A stretch of DNA of 42,235 bases, taken from positions 2,998-45,232 of the forward strand of contig OMOD01000155.1 of the NCBI GenBank assembly GCA_900290255.1. The letters run 5' to 3'. Position 1 is the first letter of the stretch, and each line of letters opens with the position of its first letter. Shown piece by piece: positions 1-6,854 of this stretch. The position numbers were made by a program, and so were the translations under genes. Source of the stretch: Candidatus Sulfotelmatobacter kueseliae. Lineage in GTDB: Bacteria; Acidobacteriota; Terriglobia; Terriglobales; Acidobacteriaceae. The notes under the pieces are model-generated. The model was not told where the DNA came from, searched no databases, and saw only the letters and a list, made by a program, of their open reading frames with translations.

Positions 1-720
1 GGCTTCGAGCGAAGCCGCCTTCTCGCGCAGCGCCTGCCACGCCCGGAACACGCTCAGCAGCGTGCGCGCCTGGTAGTCCTGTTCGTGGGGATTCACCGCC
101 GAGCCGGCGGTCGCCGCGTTGTGGTCGCTGGCTTCATGCTCCGCCTGCAGGCGCTTGATCTTTGACTGCGGATCACCTCCGGCCTGTTCCAGTTCCCCCG
201 TCGCGTCGTCCAGCTCGTCCTGGTCCAGATCCATCTGCGCCTTGGCGACATCAATCTGATCCTGCAGGTTGTCTTTCTGCGATTCGGGCGCCGAGGCAAG
301 CTTTCGGGTCAGGAGCGTGATGTTTTCCTGATCATCCTTGATCGTCTGCTCCGCCTTGGCTTTGCGAGCCGCAATCTGCTTGGCTTCCGGCGAAAGCGGC
401 GGAGGATTCTGTTCCGCCGTACGCAGGGCGTCGAAAAAAGCCAGATCGACTTCGTGATCCGCGACTTTTTCTGCGGCCTGCGCCAGCGCCTGCTCTTCCG
501 GGGTGCCGGCCATCGCCGCCATACGCCGCGCTGTCTCCAGGGGACGCTGGTCCACCAGCGGATGCTGCGCCGCCGGCGCTTTTCGTCCCAGCAGTTTCCT
601 GCCGGGTGTTGCCGCCGTCTCCTCATTCGCTGGCAGTGCTCGGGTCTCGACCAAGGCCAGGATCGCGGCCGCCACCAGCAGAAGCAGAACGATTGCAGTA
701 ATCCATTGTCGGATTTTCAT
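1..720 (-). CDS. N-terminal part of a probable MscS-type mechanosensitive channel, cut by window edge
   Basis: The frame stays open on the minus strand from an ATG at 720 to the window edge, so 240 residues are seen and the C-terminus is missing. Residues 1-25 form a signal or membrane segment (MKIRQWITAIVLLLLVAAA). The rest is hydrophilic and helical, rich in K, Q, E and D from about residue 120 to 215, which suggests coiled coil. The segment TARRMAAMAGTPEEQALAQ followed by ADHEVDLAF resembles, from memory, the periplasmic N-terminal part of large acidobacterial MscS-family channels. The channel domain itself would lie outside the window, so the family call is an inference. No strong Shine-Dalgarno precedes the start. 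Confidence 0.5.
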   Translation of the reverse strand, partial: MKIRQWITAIVLLLLVAAAILALVETRALPANEETAATPGRKLLGRKAPAAQHPLVDQRPLETARRMAAMAGTPEEQALAQAAEKVADHEVDLAFFDALRTAEQNPPPLSPEAKQIAARKAKAEQTIKDDQENITLLTRKLASAPESQKDNLQDQIDVAKAQMDLDQDELDDATGELEQAGGDPQSKIKRLQAEHEASDHNAATAGSAVNPHEQDYQARTLLSVFRAWQALREKAASLEA

Positions 721-821
721 GATCGAACCACTGTAACAAGAAATGTACTCTGCCCGCGACGGCCACACGTCGGTAATCTGCCCCGTGGTCGTTCGCGCCC
801 CTAGAATCGTGCCATCAGCTT

Positions 822-1379
822 ATGTTCGAATACCTGCAAGCCATTCCCGATGAGCCGTGGAAGCCCGTCTCCCGCCCGGCGCTGGTGGCGTGGCTGATCT
901 TCTACGTCGTATTCCTCGCCTACGCCTTCTCCGCCCACGGCGCATTTCTTTTCATTGACAACGCCAACCTGGTCGTCCACGAAGGCGGGCATAATCTGTT
1001 CGGCTGGTTTGGCCCCACACTTTGCCTCTGGGGAGGCACGCTGCTGCAGTGGCTTGTCCCGTTTCTCCTGGCCGCGTACTTCTTCACCCAGCGCCACACC
1101 ACCGGCTTCGTCTTCTGCTTGTTTTTCTTCTTTGAGAACTGGCTCTACACCGCTACCTACATGGCCGACGCCCGCGCCCAGGCACTGCCGCTGGTGACAA
1201 CCGGTGGTTCCGATTTCGTCGAGCACGATTTCTTCGCCATCTTCTCCAGCCTCGGGGTGCTCAACTACGACACGAAGATCGCGATGGTGGTGCGCATTTT
1301 GGGTTGGTGCGGGATGATCGCCGGGGTCGGATGGTTGGCTTTGCAAGGGAGGAGGGAAAGAGAGCGTGCCGCCAGTTGA
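822..1379 (+). CDS. Small integral membrane protein with HEGGH zinc-protease-like motif
   Basis: This 185-residue protein has about four hydrophobic segments (near 22-38, 62-88, 95-112 and 155-172). Directly after the first comes VVHEGGHNLFGW, with H53, E54 and H57 in an HExxH pattern at a membrane edge. That arrangement is seen in M50-type intramembrane metalloproteases and their inactive relatives. The protein lacks an obvious NPDG-like second motif, although an Asp pair lies near D136. Catalysis is therefore only a possibility. No Shine-Dalgarno is visible before the ATG. It is divergent from the MscS-like gene, 101 bases away. The gene is convincing from its hydrophobicity pattern and codon use; function unknown. 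Confidence 0.7.
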   Translation: MFEYLQAIPDEPWKPVSRPALVAWLIFYVVFLAYAFSAHGAFLFIDNANLVVHEGGHNLFGWFGPTLCLWGGTLLQWLVPFLLAAYFFTQRHTTGFVFCLFFFFENWLYTATYMADARAQALPLVTTGGSDFVEHDFFAIFSSLGVLNYDTKIAMVVRILGWCGMIAGVGWLALQGRRERERAAS

Positions 1380-1380
1380 T

Positions 1381-1445
1381 CAATCGGCAATCGTAAATCG
1401 GCAATCGCAAATTCAATCAACAATCAAAAATCATCGATCGACAAT
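1381..1445. repeat. Short-period intergenic repeat (AATCGGCAATC / AATCAACAATC type)
   Basis: The spacer after the HEGGH gene consists of near-copies of an 11-12 base unit such as caatcggcaatc and caatcaacaatc. The same sequence style recurs at about 2548-2583 and at 28806-28905. It ends just before the stop of the convergent PD40 gene, so it fills a terminator position, but no classical stem plus T-run is present. Confidence 0.55.
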
Positions 1446-1448
1446 TAC

Positions 1449-2525
1449 CTACGGCACCCAATCCGCAACGAAAATATTGGTCTCGTGCGGCGCCTTGGCG
1501 TTACGGTTCGACGCCCACACCAATTTCTTCCCGTCCGCGGAGAACATGGGGAATCCGTCAAAGCCGTCGCTGTAAGTCACGCGCTCCAGTCCGCTGCCGT
1601 CGGGATTGATCAGCCACAGCTCGAAATTTCCCATGCCGCCGGTGGCGTGCGTCTCAGGATCGTAGTTCGACGAAAAAATAATCTTCTTACCATCCGCCGT
1701 AAACGCCGGGCCGAAACTCGCGGCGCCCAGATTCGTGATCTGCCGCTTGCCGCTGCCGTCGGCTTTCATGATCCAGATTTCAAGCGACGTCGGCCGGATC
1801 AGGTTCTGCGTCAGCAGTTCCTTGTAGTCGGCGATCTCCTGCGCGGTCTTGGGATGGTAGGCGCGATAGACAATCCACTTGCGGTCGGGAGAGAACGTGG
1901 GCCCGCCGTCGTATCCCAGTTCGTCGGTGAGTTGCCTGACGTGCGTGCCGTCGGCATCCATCGAATAAATGTCGAGGTCGCCGTGGCGCACGGAAGTGAA
2001 AACAATTTTCTTGCCGTCGAGTGAGATGGTCGCTTCGGCGTCGTAGCCGGGCGTGGTCGTCAGTTGCTTCAGGTTCGAGCCGTCGGGGTTCGCCGTGAAA
2101 ATGTCATATCCCGCATACACCGCCCACACGTACCCCTTGGAAAAATCCGGGCGCGGCGGGCACTCCGGGCTGGCCAGGTGCGTGGACGAATAAAGAATCT
2201 TCTTGCCATCAGGATAGAAATAGCTGCACGTGGTGCGACCCTTGCCAGTGGAGACCATGTGCTGGTCGCTGCCGTCAATGTTCATGATGAAAATCTGGTC
2301 GCACTTCACGTCGCCATGCGACGACTGGAAGATGATTTTCTTGCCGTCGGCGGAAAAGTAAGCCTCCGCGTTCTGCCCGCCGAAGGTGAGTTGATGCACG
2401 TTCTGCAGATGTTTTTCCTGCGGCGTGGCGAGATCAGGCGGGTTGGCGCTTTGCGCGCGTGCGCCCGGCAATGCGGCAACGGCGAGCAGACTGGAAACGA
2501 CGAGAGCGAAACGAACGCAATGCAT
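1449..2525 (-). CDS. Secreted TolB-like PD40/WD40 beta-propeller protein
   Basis: The protein has about 358 residues. It has a signal peptide (MHCVRFALVVSSLLAVAALP, cleavage near ARAQS), then repeated blades of the PD40 type: YFSADGKKIIFQSS, YFYPDGKKILYSS, TISLDGKKIVFTS, TFSPDRKWIVYRA, AFTADGKKIIFSS and MFSADGKKLVWAS. These alternate with DIYSMDADGT-like strands, giving six or seven blades. Such propellers are found in TolB and in many secreted acidobacterial proteins; they bind protein partners or accompany peptidase domains, but no catalytic domain is seen here. The ATG at 2525 is preferred over a TTG eight codons upstream because it starts the signal peptide cleanly. Partner unknown. Confidence 0.85.
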   Translation of the reverse strand: MHCVRFALVVSSLLAVAALPGARAQSANPPDLATPQEKHLQNVHQLTFGGQNAEAYFSADGKKIIFQSSHGDVKCDQIFIMNIDGSDQHMVSTGKGRTTCSYFYPDGKKILYSSTHLASPECPPRPDFSKGYVWAVYAGYDIFTANPDGSNLKQLTTTPGYDAEATISLDGKKIVFTSVRHGDLDIYSMDADGTHVRQLTDELGYDGGPTFSPDRKWIVYRAYHPKTAQEIADYKELLTQNLIRPTSLEIWIMKADGSGKRQITNLGAASFGPAFTADGKKIIFSSNYDPETHATGGMGNFELWLINPDGSGLERVTYSDGFDGFPMFSADGKKLVWASNRNAKAPHETNIFVADWVP

Positions 2526-2629
2526 AGGATGGCCGCTAGTGTACAGCAATTGTTGATCGACGATTGTCGATGGACGATCGAGATCTCGGCGCCACGCGTT
2601 CTTCGATCCACCATCAGAAAGCGAATCAG

Positions 2630-4627
2630 CTATTTCCGAAAGTGATTCTGGATTGCCTCCGCCTGCGCCCGGGTCACGACCGCCGACAAGGCAGCCGCGT
2701 CGGCCTGTTTCACGGCCTGCACGCTGCCGAAATGTTCGAGCAGGCGCCGGGTTGTGCTCGCGCCCACGCCGGGGATCTCCAGCAGTTCGGTTGAGCGGTC
2801 GCGCATCTGCCTCCGTTTGCGATGAAACGTGACGGCAAAGCGATGCGCCTCATCGCGAATCATCTGAATCAGATGCAGCACCGGCGAGTGATGGTCGAGC
2901 GCGATCGGATCGCGCTCCTGCCCGTAGACATAGAGAATCTCTTCACGCTTGGCGATCGCGGCCAGAGGCTGGTTGATGATCTCGAGCGATTCCAACGCCT
3001 CGGCGCCGGCATGAAGCTGGCCGAGTCCGCCGTCAATCAGGACAAGGCTGGGCATAGGTTTCTTTTCCTCGTGCAGCAGGCGCTTGTAGCGGCGCGTGAC
3101 CACTTCGCGCATGGAGGCAAAGTCGTCCACGCCCTCGACGGTGCGGATGATGAATTTGCGGTAATCGGACTTCTTCATCTTGCCGTCCTCCCAGACCACC
3201 ATCGAGGCGACCGTCTCTGCGCCCTGAATGTGCGAGATGTCGAAGCATTCGATGCGCTTGGGCAGTTCGGGCAGGCTGAGCGCTTCCTGCAGCTCTTCCT
3301 GAATCCGGCGGGCGTTGGGCTTGAGCACGCGGAAGCGCTGATCGTAGGACTGCTTGGCATTGTTCCCGGCCAGGTCAATGAGCGAGCGCTTGTCGCCGCG
3401 CTGCGGAACCAGAATGTGCACGCGTGTAGCGCGGGCGCCCTCGCCCGCGTGCTGCTCAGCGAGCAGATCTTCCAGTTCTTCGCGGTCTTCGAAATCAACC
3501 GGAACGTACAAATTCCGCGGCACATAGGGCTGGCCGATGTAGAGCTGTTTCAGTAGGGCAGAAAAGAATTCGCCGGGATGAAATTGCTCATGTGGGGACG
3601 GGCGCATTCGTGAGCCTGCCCTGAGCGAAGTCGAAGGGTCCTTGCCGAGCGGAGCTCGGCTGGGGGTTAGGTTGGGCGCATCGGCGCTGACGGCTAGATG
3701 CGCTGGCGAGCTTTGCTCGCCTGGACGGGCGAATGCGCCCGTCCCCACATGGTCTGTAATGAATTCCGGCAGATCTTCCCAGAAAAACTCCCTCCGGTCC
3801 ACCATCTTGCCGCCACGCATGTGGAACAGATTCACCGCAAGCATGGCATTTTCGTAGTGATAGCCGAACACGTCGGCGTCGTCGCCCTCGGCGGCGGCGA
3901 TGCGCTGCCGCTCCTGCAATTGCTCGACCGTGGAGATCAGATCGCGGTAACGCGCGGCGCGCTCGTACTCCTCGGCAGCGGCAGCCTGCTCCATGCGCGC
4001 ATGCAGCGAACGGGAGAGATCGGTCGGACGTCCTTCCAGAAACAGCTTCACGTCGCGCACCGCTTCCTGATACACGTCCGGAGTAGTCAACTCCTTCACG
4101 CACGGGCCCAGACAGCGCTTGATGTAGTACTGCAGGCAGGGCCGCGGATGGAAGCGCGTCAGGTCCACCTTGCACGAGGGAATCAGAAAATTGCGGTGAA
4201 TGAGGTCGGTGATGCGGTAGGCCAGGTTGGCCGGGAAATAAGGGCCGTAATACTCGCTGCCGTCCTTGCGCAGGCGGCGGGTGACATAGACGCGCGGCCA
4301 GCGCTCGCCGAGCGTGAGTTTCACGTAAGGGTAAGTTTTGTCGTCGCGCAGCAGGATGTTGAAGCGCGGCTTGCGCTGCTTGATCAGGTTGTTTTCGAGG
4401 GCCAGCGCCTCTTTGTTGTTGGCGACGACAATGTATTCGACGTCCGCTGCTTCGCGCACCAGCGTGCCGGTTTTCGCGTCCTCCCAGCGGCCCTCGTGGA
4501 AATAGCTGGCCACGCGGCTGCGCAGATTCTTCGCCTTGCCCACATAAATGACTTCGCCCTCGGCGTTTTTGTAGAGATACACGCCGGGCTCGGTGGGGAT
4601 GGTGCGGATTTTGGCCGGCAGATCCAT
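2630..4627 (-). CDS. uvrC: UvrABC system protein C (excinuclease), with two in-frame repeat insertions
   Basis: UvrC makes both incisions around DNA lesions in nucleotide excision repair. The N-terminal GIY-YIG nuclease is visible (GVYLYKNAEGEVIYVGKAK, residues about 15-33). After it come a UVR region (about 205-240), the RNase H-like endonuclease core with LVLIDGGLGQLHAG (about 540) and a C-terminal helix-hairpin-helix (LLEIPGVGASTTRRLLEHFG). The length is 665, against about 600-620 usual in the family. The excess is explained by a palindromic element at 3589-3751 (residues about 293-347), which is read through as low-complexity protein including DPSTSLRAGSR. A small hairpin at 3426-3450 adds HAGEGARAT. 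The reading frame is intact and all catalytic regions remain, so the gene is probably functional. It is the only excision gene in the window. Confidence 0.97.
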   Translation of the reverse strand: MDLPAKIRTIPTEPGVYLYKNAEGEVIYVGKAKNLRSRVASYFHEGRWEDAKTGTLVREAADVEYIVVANNKEALALENNLIKQRKPRFNILLRDDKTYPYVKLTLGERWPRVYVTRRLRKDGSEYYGPYFPANLAYRITDLIHRNFLIPSCKVDLTRFHPRPCLQYYIKRCLGPCVKELTTPDVYQEAVRDVKLFLEGRPTDLSRSLHARMEQAAAAEEYERAARYRDLISTVEQLQERQRIAAAEGDDADVFGYHYENAMLAVNLFHMRGGKMVDRREFFWEDLPEFITDHVGTGAFARPGEQSSPAHLAVSADAPNLTPSRAPLGKDPSTSLRAGSRMRPSPHEQFHPGEFFSALLKQLYIGQPYVPRNLYVPVDFEDREELEDLLAEQHAGEGARATRVHILVPQRGDKRSLIDLAGNNAKQSYDQRFRVLKPNARRIQEELQEALSLPELPKRIECFDISHIQGAETVASMVVWEDGKMKKSDYRKFIIRTVEGVDDFASMREVVTRRYKRLLHEEKKPMPSLVLIDGGLGQLHAGAEALESLEIINQPLAAIAKREEILYVYGQERDPIALDHHSPVLHLIQMIRDEAHRFAVTFHRKRRQMRDRSTELLEIPGVGASTTRRLLEHFGSVQAVKQADAAALSAVVTRAQAEAIQNHFRK
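3426..3450. repeat. Mini palindromic repeat inside uvrC
   Basis: The stretch starts gtagcgcgggcg and contains an 8-base stem (cgcgggcg / cgcccgcg) around a ccct loop. It resembles the start and loop of the intergenic GTAGCGCC...GGGCGTC-TCGCCCGC elements at 9741-9788 (minus) and 39319-39364. In uvrC it encodes about nine extra residues between LLAEQ and RVHILVPQRG, where the family normally has only two or three. Confidence 0.55.
3589..3751. repeat. 163-base palindrome-bounded repeat element inserted in uvrC
   Basis: The element is bounded by perfect 22-base inverted repeats at 3589-3610 and 3730-3751. Inside it are a copy of the common CCTGCCCTGAGCGAAGTCGA sequence (3616-3640), a gccgag/ctcggc hairpin near 3644 and a ggcgagc-ttt-gctcgcc hairpin near 3710. 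It has no start-stop structure of its own and is translated as part of UvrC. The structure suggests a REP or MITE-like element. Confidence 0.8.
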
Positions 4628-4687
4628 TGCGGGTGGATGAATTCATTTTATTCGATGCGGGCCGGAGTCTGACGCATGGGAATGGTT

Positions 4688-4762
4688 CGAGCACTCAGCA
4701 TTGAGCAGAAGTTGGGTCTGCGACGGTCTTGCATCTGAATGCTGACTGCTAATGGTGCTGAA
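4688..4762. repeat. Imperfect inverted repeat of AGCACTCAGCATT / AATGCTGACTGCT type
   Basis: Between uvrC and the toxin-antitoxin pair, agcactcagcattgagcag is followed about 40 bases later by a near reverse complement, ctgaatgctgactgct. It is the same style of short-word intergenic repeat as at 27229, 28035 and 35996. No function is evident. Confidence 0.4.
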
Positions 4763-4809
4763 CCGTAAAGGGTGCAAAGGATTCGCGAAGGGCGCCAGGG
4801 CAGATCAGG

Positions 4810-4858
4810 TTGGAGTGGAGTCATGGATGTGTTACAATTGTGTGATATGAGTCACACA
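4810..4858 (+). promoter_or_regulatory. Promoter and palindromic operator of the vapBC-like pair
   Basis: A -35 like TTGGAG (4810-4815), a 17-base spacer and a -10 TACAAT (4833-4838) predict a transcript starting near 4845. The ATG of the antitoxin is at 4847, so the message would be leaderless or nearly so. A perfect inverted repeat TGTGTGA-N6-TCACACA (4839-4845 and 4852-4858) spans the predicted start site and the start codon. This is a usual place for toxin-antitoxin autorepression. The core TGTGA-N6-TCACA is also the CRP-type consensus. Confidence 0.55.
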
Positions 4859-5062
4859 CTTACAATCCGTCTTACGGAGGAACTCCTGGACTGGTTGAGG
4901 GATACCTCCCGCCGCACGGGTGTGCCGGTAGGGCGGCTCATCCGCCAGCAACTGGAGAGCGCCAGAGCGAATGGGGGGAAGCAGAGGTTCCTTCGTCATC
5001 TGGGCGCGATCAGCGGTGGCGATCCGGATGTTTCTTCACGCAAAGGATTTTCCAGGAAATGA
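4847..5062 (+). CDS. Ribbon-helix-helix antitoxin (VapB/CopG-like)
   Basis: The protein has 71 residues and opens MSHTLTIRLTEELLDWLRD, a short beta strand followed by a helix-turn-helix rich in R, the signature of ribbon-helix-helix repressors. The C-terminal 25 residues are likely the toxin-binding tail. An in-frame upstream extension to 4772 is rejected because it would run through the promoter -10. No Shine-Dalgarno is present, in keeping with a leaderless message. Its stop overlaps the start of the PIN toxin by four bases, the standard coupled order for vapBC. By family, it would bind the operator over its own start and neutralise the toxin. Confidence 0.8.
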   Translation: MSHTLTIRLTEELLDWLRDTSRRTGVPVGRLIRQQLESARANGGKQRFLRHLGAISGGDPDVSSRKGFSRK

Positions 5063-5469
5063 AGGGTATTGCCGATACTGGGTTCATTGTTGCTGCGGGT
5101 GACCGTGACGACCGGCATCATCAGTGGGCGGTGAGTTTGGCACATTCTGTGACCGAGCCGCTGCTTACTTGTGAGGCAGTTCTGGCTGAGGCGGCCTTTC
5201 ACCTCAAGTCGAGCGCCTATGTGCTGACGCTGGTGGAAAGCGGACTGTTGCTGTTGGCGTTCGATGTCTCGCGGAATCTTCCACAATTGCTGGAGTTGGG
5301 GAGGCGCTATGCTGACCGCAATCCTGATCTGGCCGACCTGTGTCTGATCCGGATGAGCGAACTCCACCCCGGGCACGTGGTGATCACCGTTGACGAGAGC
5401 GATTTTCGGGTCTACCGGCGCAACAAGCGGGAAGCGATTCCGCTGCTTTGCCCGCCCCGCCGAATGTGA
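5059..5469 (+). CDS. PIN-domain toxin (VapC-like ribonuclease)
   Basis: The protein has 136 residues, the usual size for VapC. The four acidic positions of a PIN nuclease are visible: D6 in ADTGFI, E39 in TCEAVLAE, D93 in DLADLCL and D112 or D115 in TVDESDF. They coordinate Mg2+ for RNA cleavage. The start ATG overlaps the antitoxin stop (ATGA), with CAGGA just upstream. VapC enzymes cut specific tRNAs or rRNA; the target here cannot be read from sequence. Nearby there is no integrase or resolvase, so the pair sits as a stand-alone module between uvrC and the OmpA gene. Confidence 0.88.
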   Translation: MKGIADTGFIVAAGDRDDRHHQWAVSLAHSVTEPLLTCEAVLAEAAFHLKSSAYVLTLVESGLLLLAFDVSRNLPQLLELGRRYADRNPDLADLCLIRMSELHPGHVVITVDESDFRVYRRNKREAIPLLCPPRRM

Positions 5470-5779
5470 AGGGCACCTCGGGATTTCCGCCCCGACCGTA
5501 TAAAATTTCCCTTCCCATGTGTGGGGTTTGCGTTGCCGGAGGCCGGTTGGGCTGGCATGGCGGCCGATTATTTTTCGCAAGCTATTGAAAACGTTTATAC
5601 TTATGCGGTACATTCCGGGTGCTGAACACTGGCATTTGCCGTGCACTGTCAGAGACCGGAAAGTGTAGTACTTCAGCCTCCCCAGGGCCTCAAAGAATAC
5701 AGATTTCATGAGCGGGGCGAGCCCGGTTGGGCAATCCCGGCAGCGACAACAAGATCGGACTAAAAGGAGCCTTATCCCT
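5470..5779. other. Gene-free stretch: leader and promoter region of the OmpA-type lipoprotein gene
   Basis: This 310-base stretch contains no supported gene. It holds the promoter candidates near 5585-5614 and a predicted untranslated leader of about 160 bases before the ATG at 5780. A good Shine-Dalgarno (AAAGGAG, 5763-5769) ends it. No riboswitch class was recognised in the leader. Confidence 0.5.
5585..5614 (+). promoter_or_regulatory. Candidate sigma70 promoter for the OmpA-type gene
   Basis: TTGAAA (5585-5590), 18 bases, TACATT (5609-5614). An alternative -10, TATACT, sits at 5596-5601 but has a poorer -35. This is the most AT-rich part of an otherwise GC-rich spacer. Confidence 0.4.
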
Positions 5780-6520
5780 ATGACCCGCACTTCGTTAGTG
5801 ATTTGCCTGGCGGCCAGCATGCTGGCCACGGTAGGGTGCGCCAGCAAGAACTACGTCAAACAGCAGACGACACCACTGATCAACAAGACCAATGAGCTCG
5901 ACGATCTGACCGCGAAGAACACCAAGGACATCAAGGATGTTGACGCGCGCGTGCAGGCCGGACTCGCGTCGGTCAACGCCAAGAGCGACGCCGCCGACCA
6001 GAAGGCGCAAGCCGCTGGGCAGACCGCCGCTTCGGCGCAGCAGGTGGCCGACACCGCCAACAGCCGCGTGGGCGTGCTGACCAACACCGTGGCCAATCTC
6101 GACAACTATCACGTGGTGGCCGAGACCTCCGTGAAGTTTGCCTTCAACAAAGACGGCCTGACGCCGAAGGCCAAGGAAGCGCTCGATCAACTGGCGGGCA
6201 GCATCGCCTCGACCAAGGGCTACATCATTGCTCTGGAAGGCGGATGCGACTCGGCCGGGCCGGCGGACTACAACTACGACCTGAGCCAGCGCCGCGCCAA
6301 CTCGGTGATCCAGTACCTAGCTTCGAAGTTCAACGTGCCCGCGCACAAGGTTTATGTGATTGGCCTGGGCAAGGACAAGCCGGTGGAGTCGAATAAGACG
6401 GCTGCCGGCCGCGCCGATAATCGTCGCGTAGATGTGCGGCTGATGACCAACACAGTCAGCGGCAGCACGCCGACAGCGACGCCGGCGACCACGGGCCAGA
6501 GCAATCCGTCGTCGATGTAG
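5780..6520 (+). CDS. OmpA/Pal-type peptidoglycan-binding lipoprotein
   Basis: The protein has 246 residues. The start at 5780 has a strong Shine-Dalgarno (AAAGGAG) and begins a lipoprotein signal, MTRTSLVICLAASMLATVGC. Residues about 25-100 are a helical, Lpp-like coiled coil rich in A, D, K and Q (TNELDDLTAKNTKDIKDVDA). The C-terminal OmpA domain begins at VKFAFNKDGLTPKAKEALDQ and ends with NYDLSQRRANSVIQYL and AAGRADNRRVDVRL, which carry the conserved Asp and Arg that bind diaminopimelate. The protein should tether the outer membrane to peptidoglycan. It is followed by a rho-independent terminator at 6671-6710. tol genes are absent, so it may be a Pal paralogue rather than Pal itself. Confidence 0.9.
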   Translation: MTRTSLVICLAASMLATVGCASKNYVKQQTTPLINKTNELDDLTAKNTKDIKDVDARVQAGLASVNAKSDAADQKAQAAGQTAASAQQVADTANSRVGVLTNTVANLDNYHVVAETSVKFAFNKDGLTPKAKEALDQLAGSIASTKGYIIALEGGCDSAGPADYNYDLSQRRANSVIQYLASKFNVPAHKVYVIGLGKDKPVESNKTAAGRADNRRVDVRLMTNTVSGSTPTATPATTGQSNPSSM

Positions 6521-6537
6521 AAAGCGCGCCAGACGCG

Positions 6538-6627
6538 CCCTTCGGTCGCTTTCGCTCTTTCAGGGCAGGCTCCGAGGGATTCGCGCGGCGCGCCAGCTCC
6601 TTCGGACAGGCAAAGGACGCCTGCCCT
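6538..6627. repeat. Palindromic intergenic repeat (CCCTTCGG...CAGGGCAGGC type)
   Basis: agggcaggc at 6562-6570 is matched by gcctgccct at 6619-6627. The left side (cccttcggtcgctttcgctc) resembles the CCCTTCAACTCCGCTCAGGG copy at 9645 and the complementary copy within uvrC at 3616-3640. Confidence 0.5.
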
Positions 6628-6670
6628 CAGGATGACAAGGGTTCCTCCTCCCCGGAGGACTTCGCCAACC

Positions 6671-6710
6671 AGGCCGCTCAACGCCTCCCCCTGAGCGGCC
6701 TGTTTTTTTA
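6671..6710 (+). terminator. Rho-independent terminator of the OmpA-type gene
   Basis: A perfect 10-base stem aggccgctca / tgagcggcct with an 11-base loop is followed directly by gttttttta. This is the clearest intrinsic terminator in the window. Confidence 0.9.
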
Positions 6711-6854
6711 GCTCTTAGCTCTTGGCTCTTGGCCTTATAACTCACGGCTCTTGTGTCGCAGACATGCCGGGCGTGTGTGGAGCATTGCTTTCCACACTGG
6801 CCTGTCGGGTATACTTCCAACCAATTCAGTTGCTCAAACGTGGGGTTTCCCTCG

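Larger units (their letters stand above)
6521..6854. other. Gene-free stretch with repeat element and terminator
   Basis: The stretch holds a palindromic repeat (6538-6627), a terminator (6671-6710), short gctcttagctcttggctctt repetition just after it, and the leader of the ABC ATPase gene. An in-frame extension of the ATPase back to 6753 exists but is Cys-rich and has no homology-like features. Confidence 0.5.

Noticed and set aside
4996..5847. Minus-strand frame of 283 codons through the PIN toxin
   Set aside because: Overlaps a convincing coupled toxin-antitoxin pair and the OmpA start region; its protein has no family features.
6753..6854. N-terminal extension of the ABC ATPase
   Set aside because: 34 Cys- and aromatic-rich residues ahead of the domain; the ATG at 6855 starts the family alignment.
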